Positions 21,424 to 31,429 are shown, counted from the first letter of the stretch. The stretch is 64,000 nt of DNA from Allosalinactinospora lopnorensis (GCF_000981225.1 NZ_LAJC01000023.1:1-64000); one strand, 5' to 3'. A program made the numbers and translations. The notes: generated by a model not told the origin, from the letters alone.

Positions 21424-22818
21424 GTGGCCGAGTTCCGCATGCCGTCGCTGGGCGCCGATATGGACGCGGGGACGATCAGCGAATGGCTGGTCAAGCCCGG
21501 CGACACGGTGAGCAGGGGCGACGTGATCGCCGTTGTGGACACCGATAAGGCCGCGGTCGAAGTGGAGAGCTTCGACTCAGGCGTCGTCGACGAGCTCCTT
21601 GTCGGGCCGGGTGAGCGCGTCCCGGTCGGCACGGTACTCGCGACCATCAGCACGGCCGCCGAACAGGCATCGGAGTATCCGCCACCGACTCCGACCGGGC
21701 CGCCCGCCCCGCAACAGCCCGCACCACCGGAATCACCGCCTCCATCTCCGGAGCCCGCAGCGCCGCCGCGACGGCCGCCGGAGCCGCCGCCGGCCGCCCG
21801 GACAGTTCCTGTGGCCTCGCCGCTCGTGCGCAAGCGCGCCGCGGAGGCCGGCATCGACCTTGCGTCTGTACACGGCACTGGTCCTGGCGGTGTCGTCACC
21901 CGAGAGGATGTCGAACGGCTCGTGAGCCCAAGAGCTACCGGCCGCGTCCGGGCGTCCCCGTACGCGCGCCGGATCGCGGGCGAACTCGGTGTGGACCTGA
22001 GTCGTGTCACCGGTACCGGGAGCGGTGGGGCAATCCGCGCTCTCGACGTGCACGCGGTGACGGAGCGAGCCGGAACAGTGGAGGCCGCGCGGGCTGAGGA
22101 AGGCGGTGGGACCGCGCCTCGAGAGGCGACCGGGGAGGAGCGGGGCGAGACGCGCCAAGAGGGGCTGCGCCGCGCCACCGCGGATCTCATGGCCCGTTCC
22201 AAGCGGGAGGTTCCGCACTACTATCTCAGCACCACCATCGACCTATCGCGAGCCATGACGTGGCTGCGCGAGCGTAACCGCGAGGTCCCGGTCGAGGAGC
22301 GCCTCGTCCCCGCTGCGTTGCTGCTCAAGGCGTCCGCCTTGGCTGTCCGGCGCGTACCCCAGCTCAACGGGTTTTGGTGCGGCGACCACTTCGAGCCTGC
22401 GCCGGCCGTCCATCTCGGGGTCGCCATCTCCCTTCGCGGAGGTGGACTGATGGCTCCGGCCCTTCGCGACGCAGACGGCTTGGACGTGCCCGAGCTGATG
22501 AAGCGGCTGCGCGACTTGGTGGCCCGTGTCCGCGCGGGCCGGACCCGCAGTTCCGAGATGACCGATTCAACGATCACCGTCACGAACCTTGGGGACCAGG
22601 GCGTTGAGACGGTGTTCGGGGTGATCTACCCGCCGCAGGTCGCGCTGGTCGGCTTCGGCAGGGTCGTGGAGCGGCCCTGGGCTGTCGGCGGGCTGCTCGG
22701 TGTGCGCCCGGTGGTCACCGCCACCCTGTCCGCCGACCATCGGGCCACCGACGGTTACACCGGTGCCCGGTTTCTCGGCACCCTCGACCGGCTGCTCCAA
22801 GCTCCGGAGGTTCTGTGA
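21424..22818 (+). CDS. pdhC: Dihydrolipoamide acetyltransferase E2 of pyruvate dehydrogenase
   Basis: Core of the complex; carries acetyl groups on lipoate to CoA. From the GTG at 21424: a lipoyl domain with the modified Lys in VDTDKAAVEVES (about residue 43), a long Pro-rich linker, two E1/E3-binding motifs (VRKRAAEAGIDLASVHGTG and ARRIAGELGVDLSRVTGTG), and the catalytic domain ending in the motif SADHRATDG with catalytic His and Asp. It has 464 residues. Two binding motifs are unusual, one being usual. No E3 (lipoamide dehydrogenase) gene is in the cluster, so E3 must come from elsewhere. Confidence 0.88.
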   Translation: MAEFRMPSLGADMDAGTISEWLVKPGDTVSRGDVIAVVDTDKAAVEVESFDSGVVDELLVGPGERVPVGTVLATISTAAEQASEYPPPTPTGPPAPQQPAPPESPPPSPEPAAPPRRPPEPPPAARTVPVASPLVRKRAAEAGIDLASVHGTGPGGVVTREDVERLVSPRATGRVRASPYARRIAGELGVDLSRVTGTGSGGAIRALDVHAVTERAGTVEAARAEEGGGTAPREATGEERGETRQEGLRRATADLMARSKREVPHYYLSTTIDLSRAMTWLRERNREVPVEERLVPAALLLKASALAVRRVPQLNGFWCGDHFEPAPAVHLGVAISLRGGGLMAPALRDADGLDVPELMKRLRDLVARVRAGRTRSSEMTDSTITVTNLGDQGVETVFGVIYPPQVALVGFGRVVERPWAVGGLLGVRPVVTATLSADHRATDGYTGARFLGTLDRLLQAPEVL

Positions 22819-23069
22819 TGCCGACCACGATCACTCCGGAGCAGGCGACCGCAATGGTCCGCGAGGCCTTGTCCGCCATCGCGCCCGATGCCGATCTCGA
22901 TGGCCTCGCACCCGACGACGACCTCCGGGGCGCGGTGGAGCTGGACTCGCTCGACTTCCTGAGCTTCGTCGAAAAGCTCAGCCAGCGCTCCGGGCGGCGC
23001 ATCGAGGAAGACGACTATGAAGAGCTCCGGTCCCTGTCGAGTTGCGTGGCTTTTCTCAGCCACAGGTGA
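22818..23069 (+). CDS. Acyl carrier protein
   Basis: An 83-residue acidic acyl/peptidyl carrier protein. The phosphopantetheine attachment Ser is in VELDSLDFLSFVEKL (about residue 45). The ATG overlaps the E2 stop (TGATG). Finding a carrier protein as the last gene of a pyruvate dehydrogenase operon suggests it accepts or stores acyl groups made by the complex or by the AMP ligase at the head of the operon. No ketosynthase is near, so a role in fatty-acid elongation is not indicated. Confidence 0.85.
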   Translation: MPTTITPEQATAMVREALSAIAPDADLDGLAPDDDLRGAVELDSLDFLSFVEKLSQRSGRRIEEDDYEELRSLSSCVAFLSHR

Positions 23070-23198
23070 CAGCGGTGTTGTGCCCCGATGGCGGCTACAC
23101 GCACGGCCGTGGTGCGCCGCGCCCGGGACGCGGAACGGAATCTCCTGGGAGTCTGCACACCGCCCCGCCCCACCGGGGCGCGCGGATGGCGCACCCGT

Positions 23199-24533
23199 TC
23201 AGCGCGCGGGCTGGCCGATGCTGGTCAGGTGGTCGACGAACCAGTCCCGGGCGAGGTCGGCCACGGTCTCCAGCGCGCCCGGCTCCTCGAAGAGATGAGT
23301 CGCGCCCGGAACGACCCTCAGCCTGTTCTCGCAATGCAGCCGCGCCTGTGCTCGGCGGTTGAGGTCGAGGACCGCCTCGTCGTGCCCGCCCACGATGAGC
23401 AGGGTCGGCGCCCGTACCTCCTCCAGCCGGGCCCCCGCCAGGTCGGGGCGGCCGCCCCGGGAGACGACCGCGGCGATGTCGGTGCCCGGCTCGGCGGCTG
23501 CTACCAGCGCGGCCGCGGCTCCTGTGCTGGCGCCGAAGTAGCCGATCCGGACCTCTGGTGCCTCGCCGTGGAGCCACTCGGTGGTGTCCGCGAGCCGCCC
23601 GGCCAGTAACCCGATGTCGAACACGTTGGACCGGTCGAGTTCCTCGCGCGGCGTGAGCAGGTCAAGCAGCAGTGTGCCGACTCCCGCGCGGTTCAGCATC
23701 CCGGCCACGTACCTGTTGCGCGGGCTGTGCCGGCTGCTGCCGCTGCCGTGGGCGAACACGACCACGCCGGGTGCCTGATCGGGGACGGCCAGGTGCCCGC
23801 CGAGGGAAACGGGCCCGGCGCGTACCTGGACCTCCTCGTCCCGACCCGGGGGGTCGGTGTTACCAGAGGCCGCCTCCTGCGCCGCGGAGGGCCGGAGGTG
23901 CCGGGCCGCGGCCAGATCCAGCAGGGCGACCACCTCCTCGTCGCGCACCTGGGCGAAATCGGCGTACCATTGACCGATGGCGTGAAAAGCCCCGGGGGTC
24001 TCCACGCAGACGACCTCGTCGGCGACCGAACGTATATGCTCGATCGTGTCCGGCGGCCCCACCGGCACCGCCAACACGACCCGCTGTGCCCCCTGCGCTC
24101 GGGCGACCTGGCAGGCGGCCCGCGCTGTGGCCCCGGTCGCGATCCCGTCGTCCACCACGACAGCGGTCCGCCCGGCCAGATCCACCCGCTCCCGGTGTCG
24201 CCGGAACCGCAACGCCCGCCGTTCGAGTTCAGCGCGTTCGTGCTCCTCGACCGCCGCGAGCTCCTCCGGGGCGATCCGGATCACGGCCACGAGGTCTTCG
24301 TTGACGACTCGTACACCGCCCTCGCCGACGGCGCCCATGGCGAGTTCGGGCTGGAAGGGAGCTCCCAGTTTGCGGACCACGATGACGTCCAGCGGTGCCT
24401 CCAGGGCACGAGCTACCTCGAACGCCACGGGGACCCCGCCCCGCGGCAGCCCCAAGACGACGACGTCCGCACCGCGCAGGTGCTCCAGGCGCGCCGCGAG
24501 GCGGTGTCCGGCATCGTCTCGGTTGACGAACAT
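23199..24533 (-). CDS. Phosphoribosyltransferase fused to alpha/beta hydrolase (dienelactone-hydrolase-like)
   Basis: Two-domain protein of 444 residues. Residues 1-215 form a type I phosphoribosyltransferase with the PRPP loop AVVVDDGIATGATARAA and a flexible VVLGLPRGGVPVAFEVA start. From about residue 240 an alpha/beta hydrolase follows: FAHGSGSSRHSPRN oxyanion region, nucleophile Ser in GASTGAAAAL, Asp in GGHDEAVLDLN and His in PGATHLFEEPG. I chose the ATG at 24533 because GGAGGG lies just upstream; the open frame extends much further upstream but is arginine-rich there. Substrates are unknown. Such fusions occur in actinomycete and cyanobacterial stress loci. Confidence 0.85.
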   Translation of the reverse strand: MFVNRDDAGHRLAARLEHLRGADVVVLGLPRGGVPVAFEVARALEAPLDVIVVRKLGAPFQPELAMGAVGEGGVRVVNEDLVAVIRIAPEELAAVEEHERAELERRALRFRRHRERVDLAGRTAVVVDDGIATGATARAACQVARAQGAQRVVLAVPVGPPDTIEHIRSVADEVVCVETPGAFHAIGQWYADFAQVRDEEVVALLDLAAARHLRPSAAQEAASGNTDPPGRDEEVQVRAGPVSLGGHLAVPDQAPGVVVFAHGSGSSRHSPRNRYVAGMLNRAGVGTLLLDLLTPREELDRSNVFDIGLLAGRLADTTEWLHGEAPEVRIGYFGASTGAAAALVAAAEPGTDIAAVVSRGGRPDLAGARLEEVRAPTLLIVGGHDEAVLDLNRRAQARLHCENRLRVVPGATHLFEEPGALETVADLARDWFVDHLTSIGQPAR

Positions 24534-24832
24534 TGGGCCCTCCCTGGAGAGCAGTCGCGTTTCGACGCGGGTGAGCGGCTTTCGCGGTGTGAGGACACGG
24601 AAACCCCTGGGCGCATGACCGCTGTGTGCGCCTCCGCCGCAGTTCGGCCGCGCCGGCGGCGCTGTCCCTCGTGTTAACAGGCGCATTCCCCGGGCGGATC
24701 CGGGCAAACCGCACCCCGCCTCCTCGACGCAGGCGCCCCGGAAAGGAAAACTCGACGGCGAGCAGTTTCCGCCCGGTCGGGGCGCGGGGCCCGCCGATCC
24801 CGCGTGTTGCCGGGCCGGGCTCGGTGTTGATC

Positions 24833-25765
24833 TCAGGTGCGGATCCGCAGGTCGTCCAGGGGCTCGTTTCGATGCAGTCGGCCGATGGTGTCTGCGAGCA
24901 GCGGGGCCACGGACCGTACCTGCACGGGCAGGGGCGGCGCCGGGGCGGGTTCGACGGTGTCGGTGGTGAGCAGGCGCCGCAGCGGCAGGCCACTGAGCGG
25001 GGTGTGCCCCCCCACCAGCAGCCCGTGGGTGGCGGCGACCACCATGCCCGGCTCGGCCCCGTGGGCGAGCAGAACGCGTACCGCCGCCTCGATCGTCCCG
25101 CCGGTACTGACCATGTCGTCGATGACGATCGCGGAGCGGCCCTCGACACCGCCTATGAGCTCCTCGGCGTGGACCCTCGCACCGCTCACCCGGGTCTTGC
25201 GTACCACGGCAACGGGGCACCGCAGCAGCGAGGCGTAGTGCTCGGCGAGCTTGACCGCCCCGAGGTCGGGCGCGACGACGACGGTTCCCTCGGCGACCGA
25301 GGGGGCCAGCGCATCGGCCAGGGTCGGTACCGCTGAGACCATCTCCACGGGCATGGCGCACATGGACTCCAGCGCTGCGGTGTGGGGATCGACGACGACC
25401 AGCCGCTGCGCCCCCGCTGCCATCAGCGTGTCAGCGACGACCCGGGCGCCCACGGCTTCGCCCGCCGCGCCGCGCCGGTCCTGCCGGGCGTAGCCGAAGT
25501 AGGGGACCACTACGGTGACGCGTCCCGCGCCGGCCCTCCGGCACGCGTCCAGCAGCAGGAGCAGCTCCATGATGTTCTCGTTGACCGGGGGGCCGGTGGA
25601 CTGGACCACATACACGTCCGCACCCCGCAGGTGGCCAACACCGGGCCGCAGTTCCCCGTCGGGGAACCGCTCCACCCGGCAGGCCGCGAGCCCGGTCCCG
25701 AGCGCGGCCGCGGTAGCGCCGGCGAGCTCCGGGCTGGCCGTTCCCGAAACGATCCGGAAAGTCAT
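24833..25765 (-). CDS. prs: Ribose-phosphate diphosphokinase (PRPP synthetase)
   Basis: Forms PRPP from ribose-5-phosphate and ATP. The 310 residues show RFPDGELRP, the ATP-binding YFGYARQDR, the metal site VVDPHTAALES and the PRPP loop AIVIDDMVSTGGTIEAA. It lies next to and on the same strand as the phosphoribosyltransferase gene, which would use its product. The sequence is shorter and more diverged than the housekeeping PrsA of actinomycetes, so this is probably a second, accessory enzyme (inference). It has no clear ribosome site. Confidence 0.88.
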   Translation of the reverse strand: MTFRIVSGTASPELAGATAAALGTGLAACRVERFPDGELRPGVGHLRGADVYVVQSTGPPVNENIMELLLLLDACRRAGAGRVTVVVPYFGYARQDRRGAAGEAVGARVVADTLMAAGAQRLVVVDPHTAALESMCAMPVEMVSAVPTLADALAPSVAEGTVVVAPDLGAVKLAEHYASLLRCPVAVVRKTRVSGARVHAEELIGGVEGRSAIVIDDMVSTGGTIEAAVRVLLAHGAEPGMVVAATHGLLVGGHTPLSGLPLRRLLTTDTVEPAPAPPLPVQVRSVAPLLADTIGRLHRNEPLDDLRIRT

Positions 25766-26200
25766 CGCCCCCTCACACAGAACACAGGGCCCACCCCCTC
25801 GACCAGTCGGCGTGCCTTCTGGACCCGGTCGCGGCGAAACAGTGGGCTGCTCGCCGCTACGCCGGAGGCGGGCCCGCTCAAACCGTTTTCTTCCCCGGTG
25901 GCGCGGAGTTTCATCGGAGCGGCTGCCGCAGTGGCGTGCCTGGAGCTCCGGTGTGGCGACCTCGGGGTTTGCCCGGGTCGAGCGGCCAGATGCCGGGTTT
26001 CGCGCCTCCGCGGGGCACGACAGGCGGTGCCTGCGGCTACGGCCAAAAGAGCGCGCCTCAGCGGTGCAGGCAGGTGCAGAGGTGTCAGGCTAATTCCGTG
26101 AGTACCGGACGGTAGCGGCCGTGACCGGCGTCTTTCGGGTGAGCTCAGAGGGTAATCACCCTGTCGAGTCAAACATTGATCGGCGGGCTGGGGGGCTTCC
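25766..26200. other. Intergenic between divergent genes, no gene recognised
   Basis: About 435 bases between the divergently read prs and ZIP genes, so both promoters should lie here. The overlapping antisense and sense frames in the region lack any domain. No operator could be recognised. Confidence 0.45.
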
Positions 26201-26922
26201 GTGCCGGTGCTGGCGTGGATCTTAGTGTCAGGGTTCGCCATGAGCGCGCTGGCGCTGGTGGGAAGCGTGACCCTGCTGTTGTCCGACCGGGCGTTCAAGC
26301 GGGTGGTGCTGCCGCTGGTGGCCATGGCGGCCGGCGCACTACTGGGCGGCGTGTTGTTCCACATGCTGCCGGAGTCGGTGCGAGCGTTCGATAACAGCTT
26401 GGTCGTGTATGTGTGGGTGGCGGTAGGGCTGTTCTCGTTCTTCGTGTTGGAGCAGTTCCTGCACTGGCACCATTGCCATCGCCCCGACAGCTCGCACCGG
26501 CCGCTGGGACATTTGGTCCTGGTCGCCGACGGGTTACACAACCTGATTGGAGGACTGGCGGTGGGCGGGGCGTTCGTGGTCGACGTCCGTCTAGGCGTGG
26601 TGACATGGCCCGTCGCGGCGGCCCACGAGGTGCCCCAGGAACTGGGTGACTTTGGCATCCTGTTGCACAGCGGCTGGGCGCTGGCCTACAACTTCCTCTC
26701 GGCACTGACCTTCGTGCTCGGCGGTGTGCTCGCCTACGCTGCGTCGAGCTGGTCGATGTGGCGGTGCTGGTGCCATTCGCCGCGGGCAACTTCCTCTACA
26801 TCGCCGTCGCGGATCTACTGCCAGAGGTCACCACGTCCCCGGTGTCTTGGGAGAAGGTCCTTCTCAGTGCGGGTTTCGCGGTGGGGCTGACAGTGCTATT
26901 GGCGATCGTCTGGGTCGCGTGA
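26201..26922 (+). CDS. ZIP-family metal transporter (one frameshift)
   Basis: Inner-membrane divalent metal (zinc or similar) transporter. Eight membrane segments can be traced. The variable loop is His-rich (FLHWHHCHRPDSSHRPLGH). Metal-site motifs are DGLHNLIGGLAVG in TM4 and AAHEVPQELGDFGILL in TM5. After AYAASS one base is missing (about 26740-26746); the next frame then gives LVDVAVLVPFAAGNFLYIAV and ADLLPE, ending LLAIVWVA at 26922. Repaired length of about 240 is normal for the bacterial GufA/ZupT-like group. The start is a GTG. Confidence 0.85.
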
Positions 26923-26942
26923 TCCCGCGCTCATAGCGGGAT
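26922..26942. terminator. Hairpin after the ZIP gene
   Basis: ATCCCGC, a 7-base loop, then GCGGGAT form a 7-bp stem at the end of the ZIP gene and before the convergent DUF5320-like gene. There is no T-run, as is common for terminators in high-GC actinomycetes. Confidence 0.45.
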
Positions 26943-26946
26943 GGGA

Positions 26947-27150
26947 TCAGCCCTCCCCGCCGCCACGGATGTGCTCGAGTTCCCGGCGGGCCCGGGCGAG
27001 TTCCTCCTCCAGGTGTCGGAGGTAGTCTGCCAGGTCCTCCTCGTCGGCCTGTCCGCGCCGCCGTCTCGGTCCCGGGTAAGGCGGTGTACCGGGCGGAGGG
27101 TAAGCGTATCCCCAATGGTGCCAGGGGCCGTGCCCGCACCAGCAGCTCAT
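26947..27150 (-). CDS. Small Cys/His-rich DUF5320-like protein
   Basis: A 67-residue protein. The N-terminus MSCWCGHGPWHHWGYAYPPP is rich in Cys, His, Trp and Tyr and may bind metal. The C-terminal half is a charged coiled coil (LADYLRHLEEELARARRELE). This two-part layout is typical of small DUF5320-like proteins. The ATG at 27150 has GAGGAGG at good distance, which settles the start. It is convergent with the ZIP metal transporter. Confidence 0.65.
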   Translation of the reverse strand: MSCWCGHGPWHHWGYAYPPPGTPPYPGPRRRRGQADEEDLADYLRHLEEELARARRELEHIRGGGEG

Positions 27151-27439
27151 GATCGCACCTCCTCGGGTCCTCTTTTCCTTATGCCCCTGCTGAAGTGGGG
27201 GAACGGTGCGCCGAGGCAAAGATTCCGATACCCGCGGATCGCCATCGACCTGCTCCTCTGGTGTCGCTCCGTCTCGTTGCCGGCGCACCTCCGCTGTTCG
27301 GTAGGGAAACTGATGGGGCGGATCTTCCGGAGTGTCGGGACGGCGGCTCGGGCGGGTAGAGAACCCAGGGGAGGGGGCACTCGGTGAGCGAGGTGTCCGC
27401 TGGCCGTGTGTCTGGCCGTACTGACCGGGGGGACAGAGC

Positions 27440-28309
27440 GTGAGTGGTGCGATCGTGGTCGGTGTGGACAGGTCACGGCCGAGCCTTCGGGCGCTGGAAT
27501 GGGCCGCACGGGAAGCGGCGCTGCATGGTCGACCGCTGCTGATCGTGCACGCGTTACCACGGTATCGCTATGACATGCCGTTCTTCGTGCCGGGCCGGTG
27601 GGAGGCGGCCGAAGCTGACGGCAAGGAGATCACCGCCGAGGCCGTCGCGGTGGCCCATGAGCTCTACCCGCCGCTCGACATCGACACGCGCATGCCGGCG
27701 GCGAGTGCCGTGGCCGCGTTGCGGGGCGAGTCCGAGCGTGCCCACATGGTCGTGGTGGGAGCCCGGGGGCGCGGCGGTTTCCATAGCCTGCTCCTCGGCT
27801 CGACCAGCCTGCAACTGGCCGGCCACGCCGACAGCCCCGTCGCCGTGGTGCGGGACGGCCCGAACGCCGCCCACCACGAGATCGTGGTGGGCGTGGACGA
27901 CCCCGAACACTCGGCCGCGGCACTCGACTGCGCCTTCGCGGAGGCAGCGGCCCGCAGCGTACGGCTGCGCGCCCTGCACGCCTGGTCCCTGCCCTCCGCG
28001 CCCGCGCCCGATCCCCAGAAAGCGGCCGAGGAGGAACGGCGTGCGCTGACCCGGGCGCTGGCCGGCTGGCACGAAAGGTACCCCGGTGTGGAAGTCGTCG
28101 ACGACCTAACACGCGACCACCCCGCTCATTCCCTCATTCTGGCGTCGGAACGGGCTGATCTCGTCATCGTGGGTTCCCGGGGCCGTGGCGGCTTCCACGG
28201 CCTGGCCCTGGGCTCGGTCAGTCACGCCGTCCTGCATCACGCCCTGTGCCCAGTGGTGGTCGCCCGGCCGCGGTCCCGAGACCGTGCCGCGGGCGCCGAC
28301 GCGGCCTAG
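27440..28309 (+). CDS. Universal stress protein, two UspA domains
   Basis: Intact 289-residue tandem Usp protein. Domain 1 runs from AIVVGVDRSRPSLRALEWAA to the ATP-binding motif GARGRGGFHSLLLGST. Domain 2 runs from IVVGVDDPEHSAAALDCA to GSRGRGGFHGLALGSVS. Both domains keep the nucleotide-binding glycines, so an ATP-binding Usp is expected. The GTG start has GGGGGGA upstream. It is the second such protein in the window, in line with the stress-island character. Confidence 0.92.
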   Translation: MSGAIVVGVDRSRPSLRALEWAAREAALHGRPLLIVHALPRYRYDMPFFVPGRWEAAEADGKEITAEAVAVAHELYPPLDIDTRMPAASAVAALRGESERAHMVVVGARGRGGFHSLLLGSTSLQLAGHADSPVAVVRDGPNAAHHEIVVGVDDPEHSAAALDCAFAEAAARSVRLRALHAWSLPSAPAPDPQKAAEEERRALTRALAGWHERYPGVEVVDDLTRDHPAHSLILASERADLVIVGSRGRGGFHGLALGSVSHAVLHHALCPVVVARPRSRDRAAGADAA

Positions 28310-28490
28310 ATCGTTGACGAGGATGGTGTGTGGTGCGCTGGTCAGCGCTGCTGTTGAGCCGCGGGCAGGACATGGTCAGTCCAGGTGGACATAGAGACCG
28401 GCCAAAGGGCGTCCAGGTTACTGGTCACACATCGATCATGGGCGCCCTTCCTCGTGTTCGCGGCCGGTTCAGTGAATTCCCACCAACGAT

Positions 28491-28679
28491 CTAGAGGACC
28501 CCCCGTGCGCGCATCAGCGCGCGGACCTCCCCGTCGGAGGGGACACGGCCCAGCGGCTCGTTCCCGTTGAGAACAATGTCGTCGACAAACAGGAGGAACC
28601 CGCTCCCCTCGTCCGTGACATCCTCCACGATCACCACCCGGTGGCCGTCGATCCGACGGTCCTCGACGATGCGTTCCAT
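28491..28679 (-). CDS. Small conserved-looking hypothetical protein
   Basis: A 62-residue acidic protein, starting MERIVEDRRIDGHRVVIVED, with strand-turn-strand character, a GSGFLLFVDDIVLNG core and a short helical tail (DGEVRALMRARG). The ATG at 28679 follows GGAGGAGGGGG. No named family is recognised. It lies at the edge of the stress island beside a Usp gene. Confidence 0.55.
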   Translation of the reverse strand: MERIVEDRRIDGHRVVIVEDVTDEGSGFLLFVDDIVLNGNEPLGRVPSDGEVRALMRARGVL

Positions 28680-29012
28680 CACGCGCCCCCTCCTCCCGTG
28701 CTTTCCTCCCACCGGGCCCCGAGCACCGCGGCGATCGCCGGAGCCTTGCCGGGAGACGGATGCCATACCGTTATGACCGGACTGCCCGAATCCCGGAAAG
28801 TGATAACCTGCCCGGCCAGCTCTGCAAGCGGGAGCTTCCCGCCCACCCTCCCCACCTTCGGATCCCTTCAGCGCCAAGGCGCGGGCCGTCATTCACCCGG
28901 AACCGCTGCCGGACGTACCTCCACGCGAGCACGTCGCTCCCCGCCAGGACCCTAGTACGCGGGTACGGCAGTGGCGGCGACATAGGTATCCCGCTAGATG
29001 GTTGGTGCGCTT
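28680..29012. other. Intergenic, no gene recognised
   Basis: About 330 bases between the last stress-island gene and the first mobile-element remnant. No domain or RNA structure was seen. Confidence 0.45.
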
Positions 29013-29160
29013 TTATGTGCTGGTCAGCGGGGTTGGGTGGTCGTAGTGGATCAGTGAGCGTTCTCTGTGGGCTGCGCAGGCCCCGTTGCGCCAGATGGCG
29101 GTGTTGAGGGCGAGGAGCCGCTGGAGAACCCTGGCCCACAGTCCGGAGCGCACCCGGGTG
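29013..29160 (-). mobile_element. IS982-like transposase, C-terminal scrap
   Basis: The minus-strand frame reads LWARVLQRLLALNTAIWRNG and then RSLIHYDH. IS982 transposases end with almost this pattern (QRLLALxxAIWxN...KRSLIxYDH). Only this tail is left; it overlaps the start of the recombinase remnant on the other strand. Confidence 0.5.
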
Positions 29161-29760
29161 GTCGGCCCCCGTATGGGTACCGGTTGGGATGCCGGCCCGC
29201 ATCCCAACCGGGCGCACGCCAAGTGGGGGCGGCGTCTTCAGCGCCTGGATCCGGATCCGGTGACCGCGCCGCAGGTGCGGTGGATCTTTGCTGAGCGGTT
29301 GGCCGGGCGGAGCGTGGCCGGTATCGCCCGGCGGCTCAACGAGCGGGGGGCGTGTCCGTCGAGTGCGGACCGGCAACGCAACCCGTACCGGTCGGGGCAG
29401 GCGTGGACGGTGCCGACGATGGCCGCGATCCTGAACAACCCGCGCTACACCGGCCGCCAAGTCTGGCAGCGCCAGCCGGGCGCGCGCTCTTCCCGCATCG
29501 CTGGTTCGGACAGCACCCCGGAGGCGTCGTCGCGTGGGGAATGGGCGGTCTCGAAAGAGACCGTGCATCCGCCGCTGGTCAGTGAAGAGGACTTCGTCGC
29601 CGCCCAAGCGGTGCGGGCAGCCCGTCCACCAAGGACGGTCGTATCCGGGAGTGCCTGTGCGCCGGGCTGTTAGTGTGCCGGGTATGCGGTCGGCGGATGG
29701 ACGCACACTGGGTCAACGACCGGGCGGGGTATCGGTGTCGCGTTGACTGGAAGCACCTCT
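29150..29760 (+). pseudogene. Large serine recombinase, middle part (recombinase and zinc-ribbon domains)
   Basis: GRPPYGYRLG (one base missing near 29170), then AGPHPNRAHAKWGRRLQRL, VRWIFAERLAGRSVAGIARR and WTVPTMAAILNNPRYTGRQV match the recombinase domain of large serine integrases. A shift near 29630 leads to the zinc-ribbon VCRVCGRRMDAHWVNDRAGY. The N-terminal catalytic resolvase domain is absent. The ribbon is cut off after about 29760, and a matching C-terminal part is found 3.9 kb away at 33.7 kb. It is non-functional. Confidence 0.7.
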
Positions 29761-29789
29761 TCCAGTCGGTACGTCCAGGAGTAGTCCTC

Positions 29790-30745
29790 TCAGAATTCGG
29801 TCTGAGCAGAGTAGTCGGCGGGGTCGACTTCCTCATCGAGCTCGATGCGGGTCTCGAATCCGGCGGCCTTCAGTTCGTCGGCTCCGAACAAGCTCAGCTC
29901 ACAGGCGCCGCAGACGAAGTTACGCGCGTGGAGGATCTTGATTCCGTAAGTGCCGGAGACGTATGCTTCACGCTCGTCCCCGATATCGATATCAGCCTCC
30001 CAGAGGATCTCTGGTTCCCCGACACAAGTGGCGTATTCGTCGTCGCAGACTGGACACGTGGCTTCGATTTGCTCCTCGGATTCATGGATGATCACAACGC
30101 CTTGGGCCTGGCGGGCAGCCATGACGGAAATGTGCTCTTCCTCGGGGATCTTGGTAAGGAGTTCGTCGATACGGAGCCGGGAGGTCACAAGCTTCCGGTG
30201 AACCTCGCGTTCGATCTCCGTGAGAGAGTCAGTAATCAAGGAAGCGACCAGGTCGGCATGGACACCCCACCGATCCCTCGCGGGGAGAGCCAGGGCCTCA
30301 TACAGTTCCTTGCTGAAGCGGAGCATTGCGGTGAGGATCTCCTGGGTCTCCTTGTCCTGGAGATACCCGACGTGCACGACGCCGTCCCGCACGTTGATCA
30401 ACTGGTCCAGCCGATCCCGGGGAGCGGTGAGTCCGGGCAACAAGTGCTCCACACGGGTCAGCGCCTCCCGGGCGCTGATCGTGCGCGGGGTCTTGAGCTT
30501 CTTGGCTTTGCCGCCCTGTCCTGTCAGGTGGAGCAGAGAGTCGAACTGGCCGTTCTTCAGGTCCACTAGATACGTGGGGCTCACCGAGCACAGATACGCC
30601 TTGCACAGGTGCTCCATGCTGAACGCGGCCTGCGTGAGGATCACCCGGTGGTCGTCCTCCGCGTACGCCTTTAGCGCCGGCTGGCGAAATCCTTCGCCGA
30701 CTCCAGCAGCTGATCAGGGTCGACAGTCGTCACACTGTAGACCAT
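29790..30745 (-). CDS. Helical protein with C-terminal zinc ribbon, unknown function (one frameshift)
   Basis: Starts MVYSVTTVDPDQLLESAKDF at the ATG at 30745. One base is missing near 30680; the long frame then continues KAYAEDDHRVILTQAAFSME. About 315 residues after repair. The N-terminal 200 residues are helical and look HEPN-like (HLCKAYLCSVSP, then INVRDGVVHVGYL). The C-terminal part has paired cysteines, CPVCDDEYATC and FVCGACELS, that would bind one zinc. No named family is certain. It is read away from the XRE-ImmA operon and lies between the two recombinase fragments, so it is accessory cargo, possibly defence-related (inference). Confidence 0.55.
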
Positions 30746-31429
30746 AACGCGCCCTTTCGGTCGGTGCCCTTGGATTTCAGCGCAAGAATCCGTCTCCGAC
30801 CGAGGGGCAGCGTAACTCAATTTTGGCCGGATGGTGATGTCGCTCAACCCCAAGTGCTACCCACTCATGTTGGGACCCGAGTTCCCAGAATACGAACCCC
30901 ATCCCGATCATCGAAAGTTCGATCAGCGACCTGCCACCCGGCTATGTGTAGGAAAGCGAGCTGACGAATCCAAGTCCAGCGCTGAGGTGGCCGTCGATGG
31001 GGGATCGGTGATGGTCGCTTCCCGCTGGATAGATGCCCGCCAGGGCCGCCGCGGCGAGCTGCTGTCCCGGGGCCTGCTGAACATCAACAACCTCGCCTCG
31101 CTTGCGGCCAACATCACTGTGGCCGACCCCACCGCGTGGTAGCGCATCGTCCACGCCTGGCCATCATTGGGTGACGGTGCTTCGTGCTCTGTGGAGTGAA
31201 CAGGCCGGAACAACGCAGCGGGCCACTCGCGTAGCTTCGGGGATACCCAGGGCAAGGCGCCGACGGGCGCCAGTATGCGAACGGGCCTTGGTCTTGTGTG
31301 CCGTCGGTTCCTCTGCCCGTCAGTGACTGTGTCGTACAGGCGGAGGTCGATGTTTTCGTTGATCTCCATGACGTACGCAAGTGGTTTATTTTCAACCGCG
31401 AGATACTGGAATCTGCTACTGTTCTCCGC
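30746..31429. other. Intergenic, probable divergent promoters
   Basis: About 680 bases between divergent genes. Several 70-270-codon frames overlap on both strands but show no domain. Near the right end TACTGT at about 31418 sits 7 bases before the GTG of the next gene, which would suit a promoter giving a leaderless message. Confidence 0.4.

Noticed and set aside
25762-26658. Minus-strand 298-codon frame opposite the ZIP gene
   Set aside because: Thr/Ser/Pro-rich reading of the complement of a real transporter gene.
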